Origin: Bradyrhizobium sp. CSA207
GTDB taxonomy: Bacteria > Pseudomonadota > Alphaproteobacteria > Rhizobiales > Xanthobacteraceae
Length of the DNA: 64,000 nucleotides
Direction of reading: 5' to 3'
Assembly: GCF_029051685.1 (NCBI RefSeq)
Contig: NZ_JAACFT010000012.1
Coordinates: forward strand, 1 to 64,000
Under the pieces are notes generated by a model that was not told the origin of the DNA, made no database searches, and was given only the letters and a program-made list of their open reading frames with translations. Positions within the stretch are counted from its first letter, which is position 1. Each line of letters starts with the position of its first letter. Made by a program: the position numbers and the translations under genes. Shown in pieces: positions 16,961-24,160 of this stretch.

Positions 16961-18570
16961 GCGGCAAGATTCGCGACCAGGTGCCGGCCGACAGCCCGGG
17001 CGGGCGCGAGATCGGCTTTGCCGTTCCGCAGACCTACAATGCCAGCCGCGTGCTGTTCGACAATCTCGCAAAAGGACACGGCGACAAGCTCGCGCTGATC
17101 GGGCCGGCGGGCACACGCAGCTATGCCGAGCTCTGCGCGGAAGCCGGGCGATGGGGCAACGGCTTCGCCTCGCTCGGACTTGAGCGCGGCGATCGCGTGC
17201 TGCTGTTCCTCGACGACACGCCGGCCTATCCGGCCGCGTTCTTCGGCGCGGTCCGTGCCGGCTTCGTGCCGCTGCTGATCAACACGCTGACGCCGCCGGA
17301 CCTGTTGCAATTCTATCTCGCCGATTCCGGCGCGAGCGTCGCAGTCGCCGAATCCGAGTTCTGCGCTCGCTTCAACGCGGAGGCCTGCAAGGACACTGGC
17401 CTGCGCACCCTGATCGTCGTCAACGGCGAGGTGCGCGATCACGCGGCGCCGGAGGCGATCCCGGCGGTCGGCTGGCTCGCGCGGTTCCCGGATGAGCTGG
17501 CAGAGGCCGGCACCGATCGCGACGAGATGGCATTCTGGATGTATTCGTCGGGCTCGACCGGCCGGCCCAAGGGCATCGTGCATCTCCAGCACGACATGGC
17601 CTATAGCGAGGCCGCCTTCGCGAAGAACGTGTTGAAGCTGACGCGGGGCGACATCTGCTTCTCAGTTCCGAAAATCTTCTTCGCTTACGGCTTTGGCAAC
17701 TCCGTCACCTTCCCGTTCTCGGCTGGCGCCGCGACGCTGCTGTTGCCGGGCCAGCCCAAACCCGCGGCGATCTTCGCCGCGATCGAACAGTACAAGCCAA
17801 CAGTCTTCTTCGGGCTGCCCACGCTCTACACCTCGCTGACCAAGGCCGAAGGCGCGGACAAGACCGACTTTTCATCGCTGCGCATGTCGCTCTCCGCGGC
17901 CGAGGTGCTCTCGGCCGAAGTCTTCAACGGCTGGAAAAATCTCACCGGTCTCGAGATCGTCGAGGGGCTCGGCTCGACCGAGGTGCTGCACATCTATCTC
18001 TCCAACCGCCCCGAGCGAAAGAAGCTCGGCGCCGCCGGCCTGCGCGTGCCCGGCTACGAGGTCGCGCTTCGCGACAAGGACGGGCGCGAGGTCGGCGACG
18101 AAGAGGAAGGCATTTTGTGGGTGCGCGGCGATTCCAACACGCCGCTGTACTGGAACCGGCCGGACAAATCCGCCGAGACCATCCGCGAGGAGGGCTGGAT
18201 CTACACTGGCGATCGCTTTGTGCGTGACGCCGACGGCTTCCACTTCTTCCGCGGCCGCGCCGATGATCTCATCAAAATTTCAGGCCAATGGGTCTATCCG
18301 CTCGAGGTCGAGCTGTGCCTCGCCGACCATCCCGACATCCGCGAATGCGCAGTCTTCGCCGCCGAACTGCCGGATCGCCGCATGACGCTGAAGGCGGTGG
18401 TGGTGATGAACAACCGGACTGTCGACCAGAGCGAAGCGACGCGCCGGCTCCAGGACTACGTGAAGGGCAAGCTCTTGCCCTACAAATATCCGCGCGAGGT
18501 GATCTTCATCGAGGAGCTGCCGAAGACCGGCACGGGGAAGATCGATCGGCAGGCGTTGTTGCGGATGTGA
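16957..18570 (+). CDS. Aryl-CoA ligase of benzoate-CoA ligase family, probable salicylyl-CoA synthetase
   Basis: A 537-residue ANL-superfamily adenylate-forming ligase that activates an aromatic acid with ATP and CoA. The P-loop MYSSGSTGRPKG is at about residues 195-206. The A5 region (EGLGSTEVLHIYLSN), A8 (GRADDLIKISGQWVYPLEVE) and the catalytic lysine in TGTGKIDR near residue 527 are all present. The family resemblance is to benzoate/2-aminobenzoate-CoA ligases. It begins with ATG 16957, overlapping the hydroxylase stop. In this context salicylate is the most likely acid; benzoate, 2-aminobenzoate and 4-hydroxybenzoate are alternatives. Confidence 0.85.
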   Translation: MSGKIRDQVPADSPGGREIGFAVPQTYNASRVLFDNLAKGHGDKLALIGPAGTRSYAELCAEAGRWGNGFASLGLERGDRVLLFLDDTPAYPAAFFGAVRAGFVPLLINTLTPPDLLQFYLADSGASVAVAESEFCARFNAEACKDTGLRTLIVVNGEVRDHAAPEAIPAVGWLARFPDELAEAGTDRDEMAFWMYSSGSTGRPKGIVHLQHDMAYSEAAFAKNVLKLTRGDICFSVPKIFFAYGFGNSVTFPFSAGAATLLLPGQPKPAAIFAAIEQYKPTVFFGLPTLYTSLTKAEGADKTDFSSLRMSLSAAEVLSAEVFNGWKNLTGLEIVEGLGSTEVLHIYLSNRPERKKLGAAGLRVPGYEVALRDKDGREVGDEEEGILWVRGDSNTPLYWNRPDKSAETIREEGWIYTGDRFVRDADGFHFFRGRADDLIKISGQWVYPLEVELCLADHPDIRECAVFAAELPDRRMTLKAVVVMNNRTVDQSEATRRLQDYVKGKLLPYKYPREVIFIEELPKTGTGKIDRQALLRM

Positions 18571-18595
18571 GGAGGTGACCTCGCAAATTTCTCGG

Positions 18596-18699
18596 TGTCA
18601 TCGCCCGGCTTGACCGGGCGATCCAGTATTCCAGAAGCGGTTGTGATTGAGCCGAGAAGCCGCGGCGTACTGGATTCCCCGCTTTCGCGGGGAATGACA
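18596..18699. repeat. Dispersed inverted repeat, TGTCATCGCCCGGC family
   Basis: The left arm TGTCATCGCCCGGCTTGACC with GATCCAGTATTCCAGA is mirrored by the right arm TACTGGATTCCCCGC and CGCGGGGAATGACA. It is a 104-base extragenic element between the CoA ligase gene and the convergent MarR gene. It has the same architecture as the CGTCATTGCGAGCG elements at 38, 47 and 48 kb but different arms. Confidence 0.75.
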
Positions 18700-18757
18700 G
18701 CGGAGATGGAGGCGAAGCATTGCCTCACCCAACATCCACGCGCCTACACAGCCTCCC

Positions 18758-19264
18758 TCACCCCGCCTTGCCTAGACGCTCCAGCACATCCTCCGCTCGC
18801 AGCGGCACGCGTGAGGATTCGTTGTTGAGATCGACAAGCTGCACCAGCAGCGCCATCAGCGTCTTGCGGTCGGCCGGCTTGAGCGGCTCCATCATGCGTG
18901 CCTGAGCGCGCTCAACGGCCGGGACGATCTCGCGCAGGATCGCGGCGCCGGATTTCGTCAGATAGAGCAGCTTGATCCGCTTGTCCTCGGGCGCCGGCCT
19001 GCGCTCGACATAGTCCTTGGCTTGAAGCCGCTCGATCACGCTGCCGAGCGTGGAGCGGTCGAAGGCGATCACCGCCGACAGCCGCGTCGCGTCGATGCCG
19101 GGATGGGTGTGGATCGCGATCAGCGCGGCATATTGCACCGGGGTGAGGTCGAACGCCTTGCACTCCTCCATGAAGATCGAGACCGCGATCTGCTGCATGC
19201 GCCGGAACAAATAGCCTGGCGCGGCATAGACGGCGTCCATCGTGATGGAAGGCTTACTCGGCAT
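18758..19264 (-). CDS. MarR-family transcriptional regulator
   Basis: A 168-residue winged-helix regulator. After a short N-terminal arm (residues 1-25), the fold is recognisable: helices around IAVSIFMEECKAFDLTPVQYAALIAIHTHPGIDATRLSA (quoted in part), recognition helix FDRSTLGSVIERLQAKDYVERR near 75-96, wing PAPEDKRIKLLYLTKSG, and a C-terminal dimerisation helix. MarR proteins of this type usually repress aromatic degradation genes and release DNA when an aryl-CoA or aromatic acid binds. Its start overlaps the end of the GST-isomerase gene by 11 bases, so they form one unit. Its position inside the cluster and the twin operator sites make it the likely local regulator. Confidence 0.88.
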   Translation of the reverse strand: MPSKPSITMDAVYAAPGYLFRRMQQIAVSIFMEECKAFDLTPVQYAALIAIHTHPGIDATRLSAVIAFDRSTLGSVIERLQAKDYVERRPAPEDKRIKLLYLTKSGAAILREIVPAVERAQARMMEPLKPADRKTLMALLVQLVDLNNESSRVPLRAEDVLERLGKAG

Positions 19265-19886
19265 CGGGCTGCTTCTCCGGCGCGGCGTTCGCGAACGCAG
19301 GCAGCGCCTTTGCCGCCGCTTCCGCCGTGAGCAGCCGCGGATAAGCGGCGACGTCGACGCCGAAGCGGCGGGCATTGGCGAGTTGCGGCACCAGGCAGAG
19401 ATCGGCGAGCGTCGGTGCATCGCCGAAGCAGAACGGACCCGGCTCGCCCTTGATCAGCGTCTCGCAGGCCGACAGCCCTTCGCGATTGACCCACGCCGCC
19501 CATTCCTGAACCTTTTCCTCGGCAAGACCGAGCTCGCGCAGGCGCGCCAGCACTTTCAGGTTCTGCACGGGGTGGGTGTCGCAGGCGATCGCCAGCGCAA
19601 ACGCTCTCACCTTGGCGCGGCGCAGCGGATCCTTCGGCAGCAGCGGCGGGTTGGGATGGATTTCGTCGAGCCATTCGATGATGGCGACCGACTGGGTCAG
19701 CACCGCTCCGGCATCGTCCTCCAAAGCCGGCACCAGGCCTTGCGGATTGATCGCGAGATAGGCCGGCGCACATTGCTCACCCTTGCGGAGATGATGCGGC
19801 AGATGCTCCGCGCCGAGGCCCTTCAGGTTCAGCGCAATCCGCACCCGGTAAGCGGCGCTGGAGCGGAAATAGCCGTGCAGCTTCAT
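19254..19886 (-). CDS. maiA: Maleylacetoacetate/maleylpyruvate isomerase (zeta-class GST)
   Basis: A 210-residue glutathione S-transferase-like protein. The N-terminal active-site motif RSSAAYRVRIALNLKGL (residues 8-24) matches the SSCxxRVRIAL zeta-class signature, with Ala in place of the Cys of some members. The thioredoxin-fold region NPQGLVPAL and DDAGAVLTQSVAIIEWLDE follows, then the all-helical C-domain. These enzymes isomerise maleylacetoacetate or, in gentisate pathways, maleylpyruvate to the fumaryl form. Its neighbour gentisate 1,2-dioxygenase makes maleylpyruvate, which suggests that role (NagL-like). The start at 19886 has a GAGGAGGG site. A fumarylpyruvate hydrolase gene is not in the window. 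Confidence 0.85.
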   Translation of the reverse strand: MKLHGYFRSSAAYRVRIALNLKGLGAEHLPHHLRKGEQCAPAYLAINPQGLVPALEDDAGAVLTQSVAIIEWLDEIHPNPPLLPKDPLRRAKVRAFALAIACDTHPVQNLKVLARLRELGLAEEKVQEWAAWVNREGLSACETLIKGEPGPFCFGDAPTLADLCLVPQLANARRFGVDVAAYPRLLTAEAAAKALPAFANAAPEKQPDAE

Positions 19887-19916
19887 TGGACCCTCCTCTC
19901 ATTCTTGTTGGCCACG

Positions 19917-19944
19917 TTGACGCTACCTAGATCGTCAGTATACT
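19917..19944 (+). promoter_or_regulatory. Sigma70-type promoter of the gentisate dioxygenase gene
   Basis: TTGACG at 19917-19922 and TATACT at 19939-19944 are separated by 16 bases. The -10 hexamer lies inside the palindromic operator core AGTATACT, so regulator binding would exclude RNA polymerase. Predicted transcription would start near 19951, about 25 bases before the ATG. Confidence 0.55.
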
Positions 19945-19953
19945 GTCAATCAA
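19926..19953 (+). promoter_or_regulatory. Operator-like site 2 of the salicylyl-CoA/gentisate cluster
   Basis: The core GTCAGTATACTGTC at 19934-19947 is palindromic at 12 of 14 positions. Flanks CCTAGAT and AAT match those of the site at 15782-15810. It lies between the divergent isomerase-MarR unit and the gentisate dioxygenase gene, where one bound dimer could govern both directions. Confidence 0.7.
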
Positions 19954-19975
19954 GAAAACGAACGGGAGCCGCACC

Positions 19976-21016
19976 ATGGAAGCCGTGACCAAGACGCCGG
20001 AACGCGAGGCATTCTACAAGAAGATCGACGGCGAAAATCTCACCGCGCTGTGGACGGTCATGAGCGACCTGATCACACCGGAGCCGAAGAGCGCCTGCCG
20101 GCCGCATCTGTGGAAATTCGACGTCATTCGCAACTACATGACCGAAGCCGGCAAGCTGATCACCGCCAAGGAAGCCGAGCGGCGCGTGCTGGTGCTGGAA
20201 AACCCCGGCTTGCGCGGCCAGTCCAAGATCACGACCTCGCTCTATGCCGGCGTGCAGATGGTGGTGCCGGGCGACGTCGCGCCCGCCCATCGCCACAGCC
20301 AGTCGGCGCTGCGCTTCGTACTCGAGGGTAAGGGCGCCCATACCGCGGTGGACGGCGAGCGCACCGCGATGGAGCCCGGCGACTTCATCATCACGCCGTC
20401 AATGACCTGGCACGATCACTCCAACGAGACCGATCAGCCGATGTTCTGGCTCGACGGTCTCGACATTCCCATGGTGCAGTTCTTCGACTGCTCGTTTGCC
20501 GAAGGCGCGAAGGAAGACCAGCAGACAATCACCAAGCCCGCAGGCGACAGCTTTGCGCGCTATGGCCACAATCTGCTGCCGGTTGACGCTAGGCGAAGCT
20601 CGAAGACATCGCCGATCTTCAGCTACCCCTATGCTTACACCCGCGAAGCGCTGGAGAAGGCCAAGGCTCGCGAGGAGTGGGATGCTTGCCACGGCTTGAA
20701 GCTGAAATTCAGCAATCCCGAGACCGGCGATTTCGCGATGCCGACCATCGGCACTTTCATCCAGCTGCTGCCCAAGGGCTTCAAGACCGCGCGATATCGC
20801 GCGACCGATGCGACGGTGTTCTGTCCGATCGAGGGCCATGGCCGCACCCGCATCGGGGAAGCGACCTTCGAATGGGGCCCGCGCGATCTGTTCGTGGTGC
20901 CGAGCTGGCAATGGGTCACGCACGAAGCCGATTCCGACGCCGTGCTGTTCAGCTTCTCGGATCGCCCGGTGCAGCAAAAGCTCGACCTGTTCCGCGAAGA
21001 TCGCGGGAATGCGTGA
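19976..21016 (+). CDS. Gentisate 1,2-dioxygenase
   Basis: A 346-residue bicupin Fe(II) dioxygenase that cleaves gentisate to maleylpyruvate. The first cupin holds the metal motif PAHRHSQSALRFVLEG (His105 and His107) and WHDHSNE (His146 and His148 region). The preceding GVQMVVPGDVAP and following DGLDIPMVQFFDCSF are typical of the family. A second cupin follows (YRATDATVFCPIEGHGRTRIG, in part; then VVPSWQWVTHEA). The length fits characterised enzymes of about 340-370 residues. It is transcribed divergently from the isomerase-MarR pair, with a shared operator. This is the most diagnostic gene for assigning the cluster to a gentisate route. Confidence 0.92.
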   Translation: MEAVTKTPEREAFYKKIDGENLTALWTVMSDLITPEPKSACRPHLWKFDVIRNYMTEAGKLITAKEAERRVLVLENPGLRGQSKITTSLYAGVQMVVPGDVAPAHRHSQSALRFVLEGKGAHTAVDGERTAMEPGDFIITPSMTWHDHSNETDQPMFWLDGLDIPMVQFFDCSFAEGAKEDQQTITKPAGDSFARYGHNLLPVDARRSSKTSPIFSYPYAYTREALEKAKAREEWDACHGLKLKFSNPETGDFAMPTIGTFIQLLPKGFKTARYRATDATVFCPIEGHGRTRIGEATFEWGPRDLFVVPSWQWVTHEADSDAVLFSFSDRPVQQKLDLFREDRGNA

Positions 21017-21042
21017 GGCTGGCCAATAGCCAAGCATTCAGT

Positions 21043-21179
21043 GTCGTCCCGGCGAAGGCCGGGACCCATACCGCGTGATTTATCAAGGAAGGGCGGTGTT
21101 CGTACCGACGAACGAGCAACTAAGAGCCTTCGCCAAACTTCTCCCTGGGGTTATGGGTCCCGGCCTTCGCCGGGACGAC
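21043..21179. repeat. Dispersed inverted repeat, GTCGTCCCGGCGAAGGCC family (copy 3)
   Basis: The arms match copy 1 exactly at both ends, and the inner CTTCTCCCTGGGG-TATGGGTCCCGG segment is also shared. It lies between the convergent gentisate dioxygenase and ABC permease genes. Confidence 0.85.
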
Positions 21180-21221
21180 AGCGGAGAATTTGGCGCGGGA
21201 CCGCATTCACGCTCGTTAGGG

Positions 21222-22046
21222 CTAGCGCCAGTGCAGCAACCGCGTCTCCAGCAAATTGATCACCCGGCCCACCGCCAATCCGAACACTGACAGGATCACG
21301 ACGCCCGCAAGCAGCTGATCGGTCTGCATCAGATTGCCGGCCTGGAGCACGAAGGCCCCGATGCCGTATTGCGCGCCGATCATCTCGGCGCTGACGACGA
21401 GCAGCAGCGCCACCGAGGCGGTGATGCGGAAGCCGGCGAGGATGGCGGGCAGCGCGCCCGGCCAGATCACCTTGCGCACGATGGTGGCGAACGGCACGTT
21501 GAAGCTCTGCGCCATGCGGATGAGGTTGCGCGGCACCGCGTCGACGCCGCTATAGACCGAGATCGCGGTCGAGAAGAACACGCCTAGTGCAATTGTCGCG
21601 ATCTTCGGCTCTTCACCGATGCCGAGCCACAGGATCAACAGCGGCAATAGCGCGATCTTCGGGATCGGAAACAGCGCCGAGATGAAGGTGATGCCGACGC
21701 TGCGCGCCAGCCGCGACAGGCCGATGCCAAAGCCGACGGCGATACCGGCCGCGGTGCCGAGCAGCCAGCCGACGCCGATGCGCAAGAGCGAAGCCGAGAG
21801 ATGCTGCCAGAGCGCGCCGGAGACGGCGAGCTGATAGATCGCGCGAACGATAGCGGAAGGCGCCGGCAGGAACAGCGGATTGACGAGGCCGGCGCTGCCG
21901 GCGGCCTGCCAGATCGCAATGACCAGCGCCAGCGCGATCCAGCCGCCGAAACGGCTGCTCGCCGGCACGAAGCCGGCGCCGCGGAAGCGGACGCGCCGCG
22001 CCGGGGCGTCCTTTGCCGGCGTGTCCGTCGTGGCGCGATCAAGCAT
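21222..22046 (-). CDS. ABC transporter permease, NitT/TauT type
   Basis: A 274-residue inner-membrane permease of the SsuC/TauC/NrtB family. Six or so hydrophobic helices are visible. The EAA-type loop that docks the ATPase is seen around SVYSGVDAVPRNLIRMAQSFNVPFATI (in part), ending in the PGALPAILAGFRI stretch usual for this family. A ribosome-binding site GAGGTGC supports ATG 22046, overlapping the ATPase stop by 8 bases; an ATG at 22067 is possible. It is the last gene of a four-gene leftward unit with the ATPase, binding protein and FAD oxidoreductase. Confidence 0.9.
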   Translation of the reverse strand: MLDRATTDTPAKDAPARRVRFRGAGFVPASSRFGGWIALALVIAIWQAAGSAGLVNPLFLPAPSAIVRAIYQLAVSGALWQHLSASLLRIGVGWLLGTAAGIAVGFGIGLSRLARSVGITFISALFPIPKIALLPLLILWLGIGEEPKIATIALGVFFSTAISVYSGVDAVPRNLIRMAQSFNVPFATIVRKVIWPGALPAILAGFRITASVALLLVVSAEMIGAQYGIGAFVLQAGNLMQTDQLLAGVVILSVFGLAVGRVINLLETRLLHWR

Positions 22047-22812
22047 GCTGCACCTCGCGCTCGGCATCGATCGCCTCGTTGCGGATCAGCGACCAGATCT
22101 GATTCTGAATGGCGAGCAGCTTTTCACGCGCGGCGATTTCGCTGCGCTCAGTACGCGTCATCGGCACGCTCACGACCTCGCGAATGCGGCCGGGACGCCG
22201 CGACAGCACCACGATGCGGTCGGCAAGCCGTGCGGCCTCTTCGAGATTGTGGGTGACATAGACCGCGCCCATGCCGCCATCGGCGAGCAGGCGGACGAAA
22301 TCCTCCATCAAGAGCTCGCGGGTCTGCGAGTCCAGCGCTGAGAGCGGTTCGTCCATCAGCAGGATGGCGGGACGCACCGCCAGCGCACGCGAGATGCCGA
22401 CGCGCTGGCGCATGCCGCCGGAGAGCTGCTTTGGATAGGTCTTGCGAAAATCGGTGAGGCCGGTGCGGCGCAGGGCATCCTCAACCTGGGCACGGCGCTG
22501 CGCGGCCGAGAGCTGCGCGTGCAGCAGCGGGAATTCGACGTTCTCCTCCACCGTGGCCCAGGGCAGCAGCGCAAAATCCTGGAACACGAAGGTGAGCGGA
22601 TTGAGACTGTCCGCCGGCGGCGATCCGCGCAGCTCGGGCGCGCCGGACGACGGCTGCAACAGGCCGCCGAGAATCGACAGCAGCGTGCTCTTGCCGCAAC
22701 CCGAGGGGCCGACGATCGCCACGACTTCGCCCGCGCTGACGGTGAACGAGACGTCGTCGAGCACTGCGAGCTCGCCGAAGCGATGGCTGATGCGGTTGGC
22801 GATCAGGTCCAT
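22039..22812 (-). CDS. ABC transporter ATP-binding protein, NitT/TauT type
   Basis: A 257-residue ATPase subunit. Walker A is GPSGCGKST near residues 35-43, the Q-loop VFQDFALLPWATVEENV near 75, the signature LSGGMRQRVGISRAL near 130, and Walker B AILLMDEPLSALD near 150, with the switch His in VYVTHNLEEA. It is the SsuB/TauB type that powers uptake of sulfonates, nitrate, or aromatic carboxylates. A 287-base gap carrying a repeat separates it from the binding-protein gene. The shared strand and family types still argue for one transporter. Confidence 0.92.
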   Translation of the reverse strand: MDLIANRISHRFGELAVLDDVSFTVSAGEVVAIVGPSGCGKSTLLSILGGLLQPSSGAPELRGSPPADSLNPLTFVFQDFALLPWATVEENVEFPLLHAQLSAAQRRAQVEDALRRTGLTDFRKTYPKQLSGGMRQRVGISRALAVRPAILLMDEPLSALDSQTRELLMEDFVRLLADGGMGAVYVTHNLEEAARLADRIVVLSRRPGRIREVVSVPMTRTERSEIAAREKLLAIQNQIWSLIRNEAIDAEREVQHA

Positions 22813-22834
22813 GCGATGAGCCCGCTTTCTTCAC

Positions 22835-23061
22835 CCTCCCCTGGAGGGGGAGAGTCGGTTCGCATGCAGGAAAGCGAAATGCGAACCGGGGTGGGGTGAC
22901 AGTCTCTCCGCAAGGGTGCTGACGACGGTTGCCGATGAAATACCCCGCAGCGACCAAGGCGAACAAGGGAGAGACTACCGCCGCGGCTCACCCCACCCCG
23001 CTCACTCCGGACGATGCTGCGCATCGCCGAAGCGATCGACCCTCCCCCTCCAGGGGAGGGC
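22835..23061. repeat. Long inverted repeat element within the ABC transporter unit
   Basis: The outer arms CCTCCCCTGGAGGGGGAG and CTCCCCCTCCAGGGGAGG are near-perfect mirror images 190 bases apart. Inner arms GGGGTGGGGTGA and TCACCCCACCCC also pair. It lies between the binding-protein gene and the ATPase gene of one apparent operon, so it is transcribed and could form a large stem in the mRNA. Confidence 0.8.
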
Positions 23062-23098
23062 GGCAGATCGCTCGCCACAAGAATTTGCATCGTTTGCA

Positions 23099-24103
23099 TC
23101 AATCCGCCTTCACAAAATCCTTGGCGATGATCGCGCTCGCGTCAAAGCCCTTGTCGGCAAAACCCTGCTCTTGCAGCCATTTGATCTGGTTGTCGACGTT
23201 CTTCACGTCGAGCCTGCCCTCCGGATCGATATAGGCGCAATTGCCGACCACCTGCTCGACCGGCAGATTGGTGTACTTTGCAATGATCTCCAGCAGCGGC
23301 TTCGTCTTGTCGTTGATCGGCGCGACGCCGTCCTTCATCGCGGCGAGGATGACGTCGTGATATTCGCGGTCCGCCTTGGCGAGCGCGCCGAGCAGCTTCG
23401 TGACCAGCACCTTGTTGGTCAGCGTCTTCGGCGAAGCGAACACCGCGCCCAATTGCCAGGGCGTCTCGTCGCCGACCCAGCCCAAAAACTTCGCGCCGCC
23501 CTCGTCCATCAACTTTCGAGCGGTGGAGATGGGAAGCAACGCCGCGTCGACCGTCTCGCCCTTGAGCGCGGCCGCCGCATTGGACAGCGATTGCAGCGGG
23601 ATGATCTTCACGTCGGCTAGCTTGAAGCCGTATTTGTCAGCGAGCAGTCCCAGCGAGTAGTGAAAGGAGGAGCCGACCTGCGTCACCGCGACGCGTTTTC
23701 CCGCGAGATCCTTCGGCGTCTTCAAGCCGGCAGCATAAGCGTTGTTGCCGGCGAAATAGCCGATCAGAGGATAGCCCGCCTTCTCGCGGCTCATGCCGCC
23801 GATCACCTTCAGCACGCCCTTGCCGGCCAGATTATAAAGGCCGGCGGTGAAGGCGGTGACGCCGAAATCGATGTCGCCCGAGGTGGCAGCGACCGCGATC
23901 GGCTGCGCCGCGTCGAAGAACTTCAGCTCGACATCGAGGCCGGCTTCGCGAAAATAGCCCTTGTCATGCGCGATGAAGACCGGCGCGGAGGACGACAGGC
24001 GGAGCACGCCGATCCTGGCCTTCAGCGCGTCCTCGGCTTGTGCCGTGCCCATCGCCATGATCGCCACCAGGCTAGCTACCGCGAGCCGCGCAATCCCGAT
24101 CAT
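23099..24103 (-). CDS. ABC transporter substrate-binding protein, NitT/TauT type
   Basis: A 334-residue periplasmic binding protein (SsuA/TauA/NMT1-like). The signal peptide is residues 1-23 (ends GTAQA). The mature start RIGVLRLSSSAPVFIAHDKGYFREAGLDVELKFF (in part) is the standard opening of this family, and VTQVGSSFHYSLGLLADKYG follows in the first lobe. Ligands in the family include sulfonates, nitrate, pyrimidine precursors and phthalate-like aromatics; the sequence does not say which. The strong AGGAGG ribosome-binding site supports ATG 24103. Its place next to a gentisate cluster makes an aromatic ligand plausible but unproven. Confidence 0.9.
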   Translation of the reverse strand: MIGIARLAVASLVAIMAMGTAQAEDALKARIGVLRLSSSAPVFIAHDKGYFREAGLDVELKFFDAAQPIAVAATSGDIDFGVTAFTAGLYNLAGKGVLKVIGGMSREKAGYPLIGYFAGNNAYAAGLKTPKDLAGKRVAVTQVGSSFHYSLGLLADKYGFKLADVKIIPLQSLSNAAAALKGETVDAALLPISTARKLMDEGGAKFLGWVGDETPWQLGAVFASPKTLTNKVLVTKLLGALAKADREYHDVILAAMKDGVAPINDKTKPLLEIIAKYTNLPVEQVVGNCAYIDPEGRLDVKNVDNQIKWLQEQGFADKGFDASAIIAKDFVKAD

Positions 24104-24160
24104 TCCGTTTCCTCCTGTGGTTCTCTTGGTGGTTCTTCTTGGCCGCTTTCTTGCCGCTCG

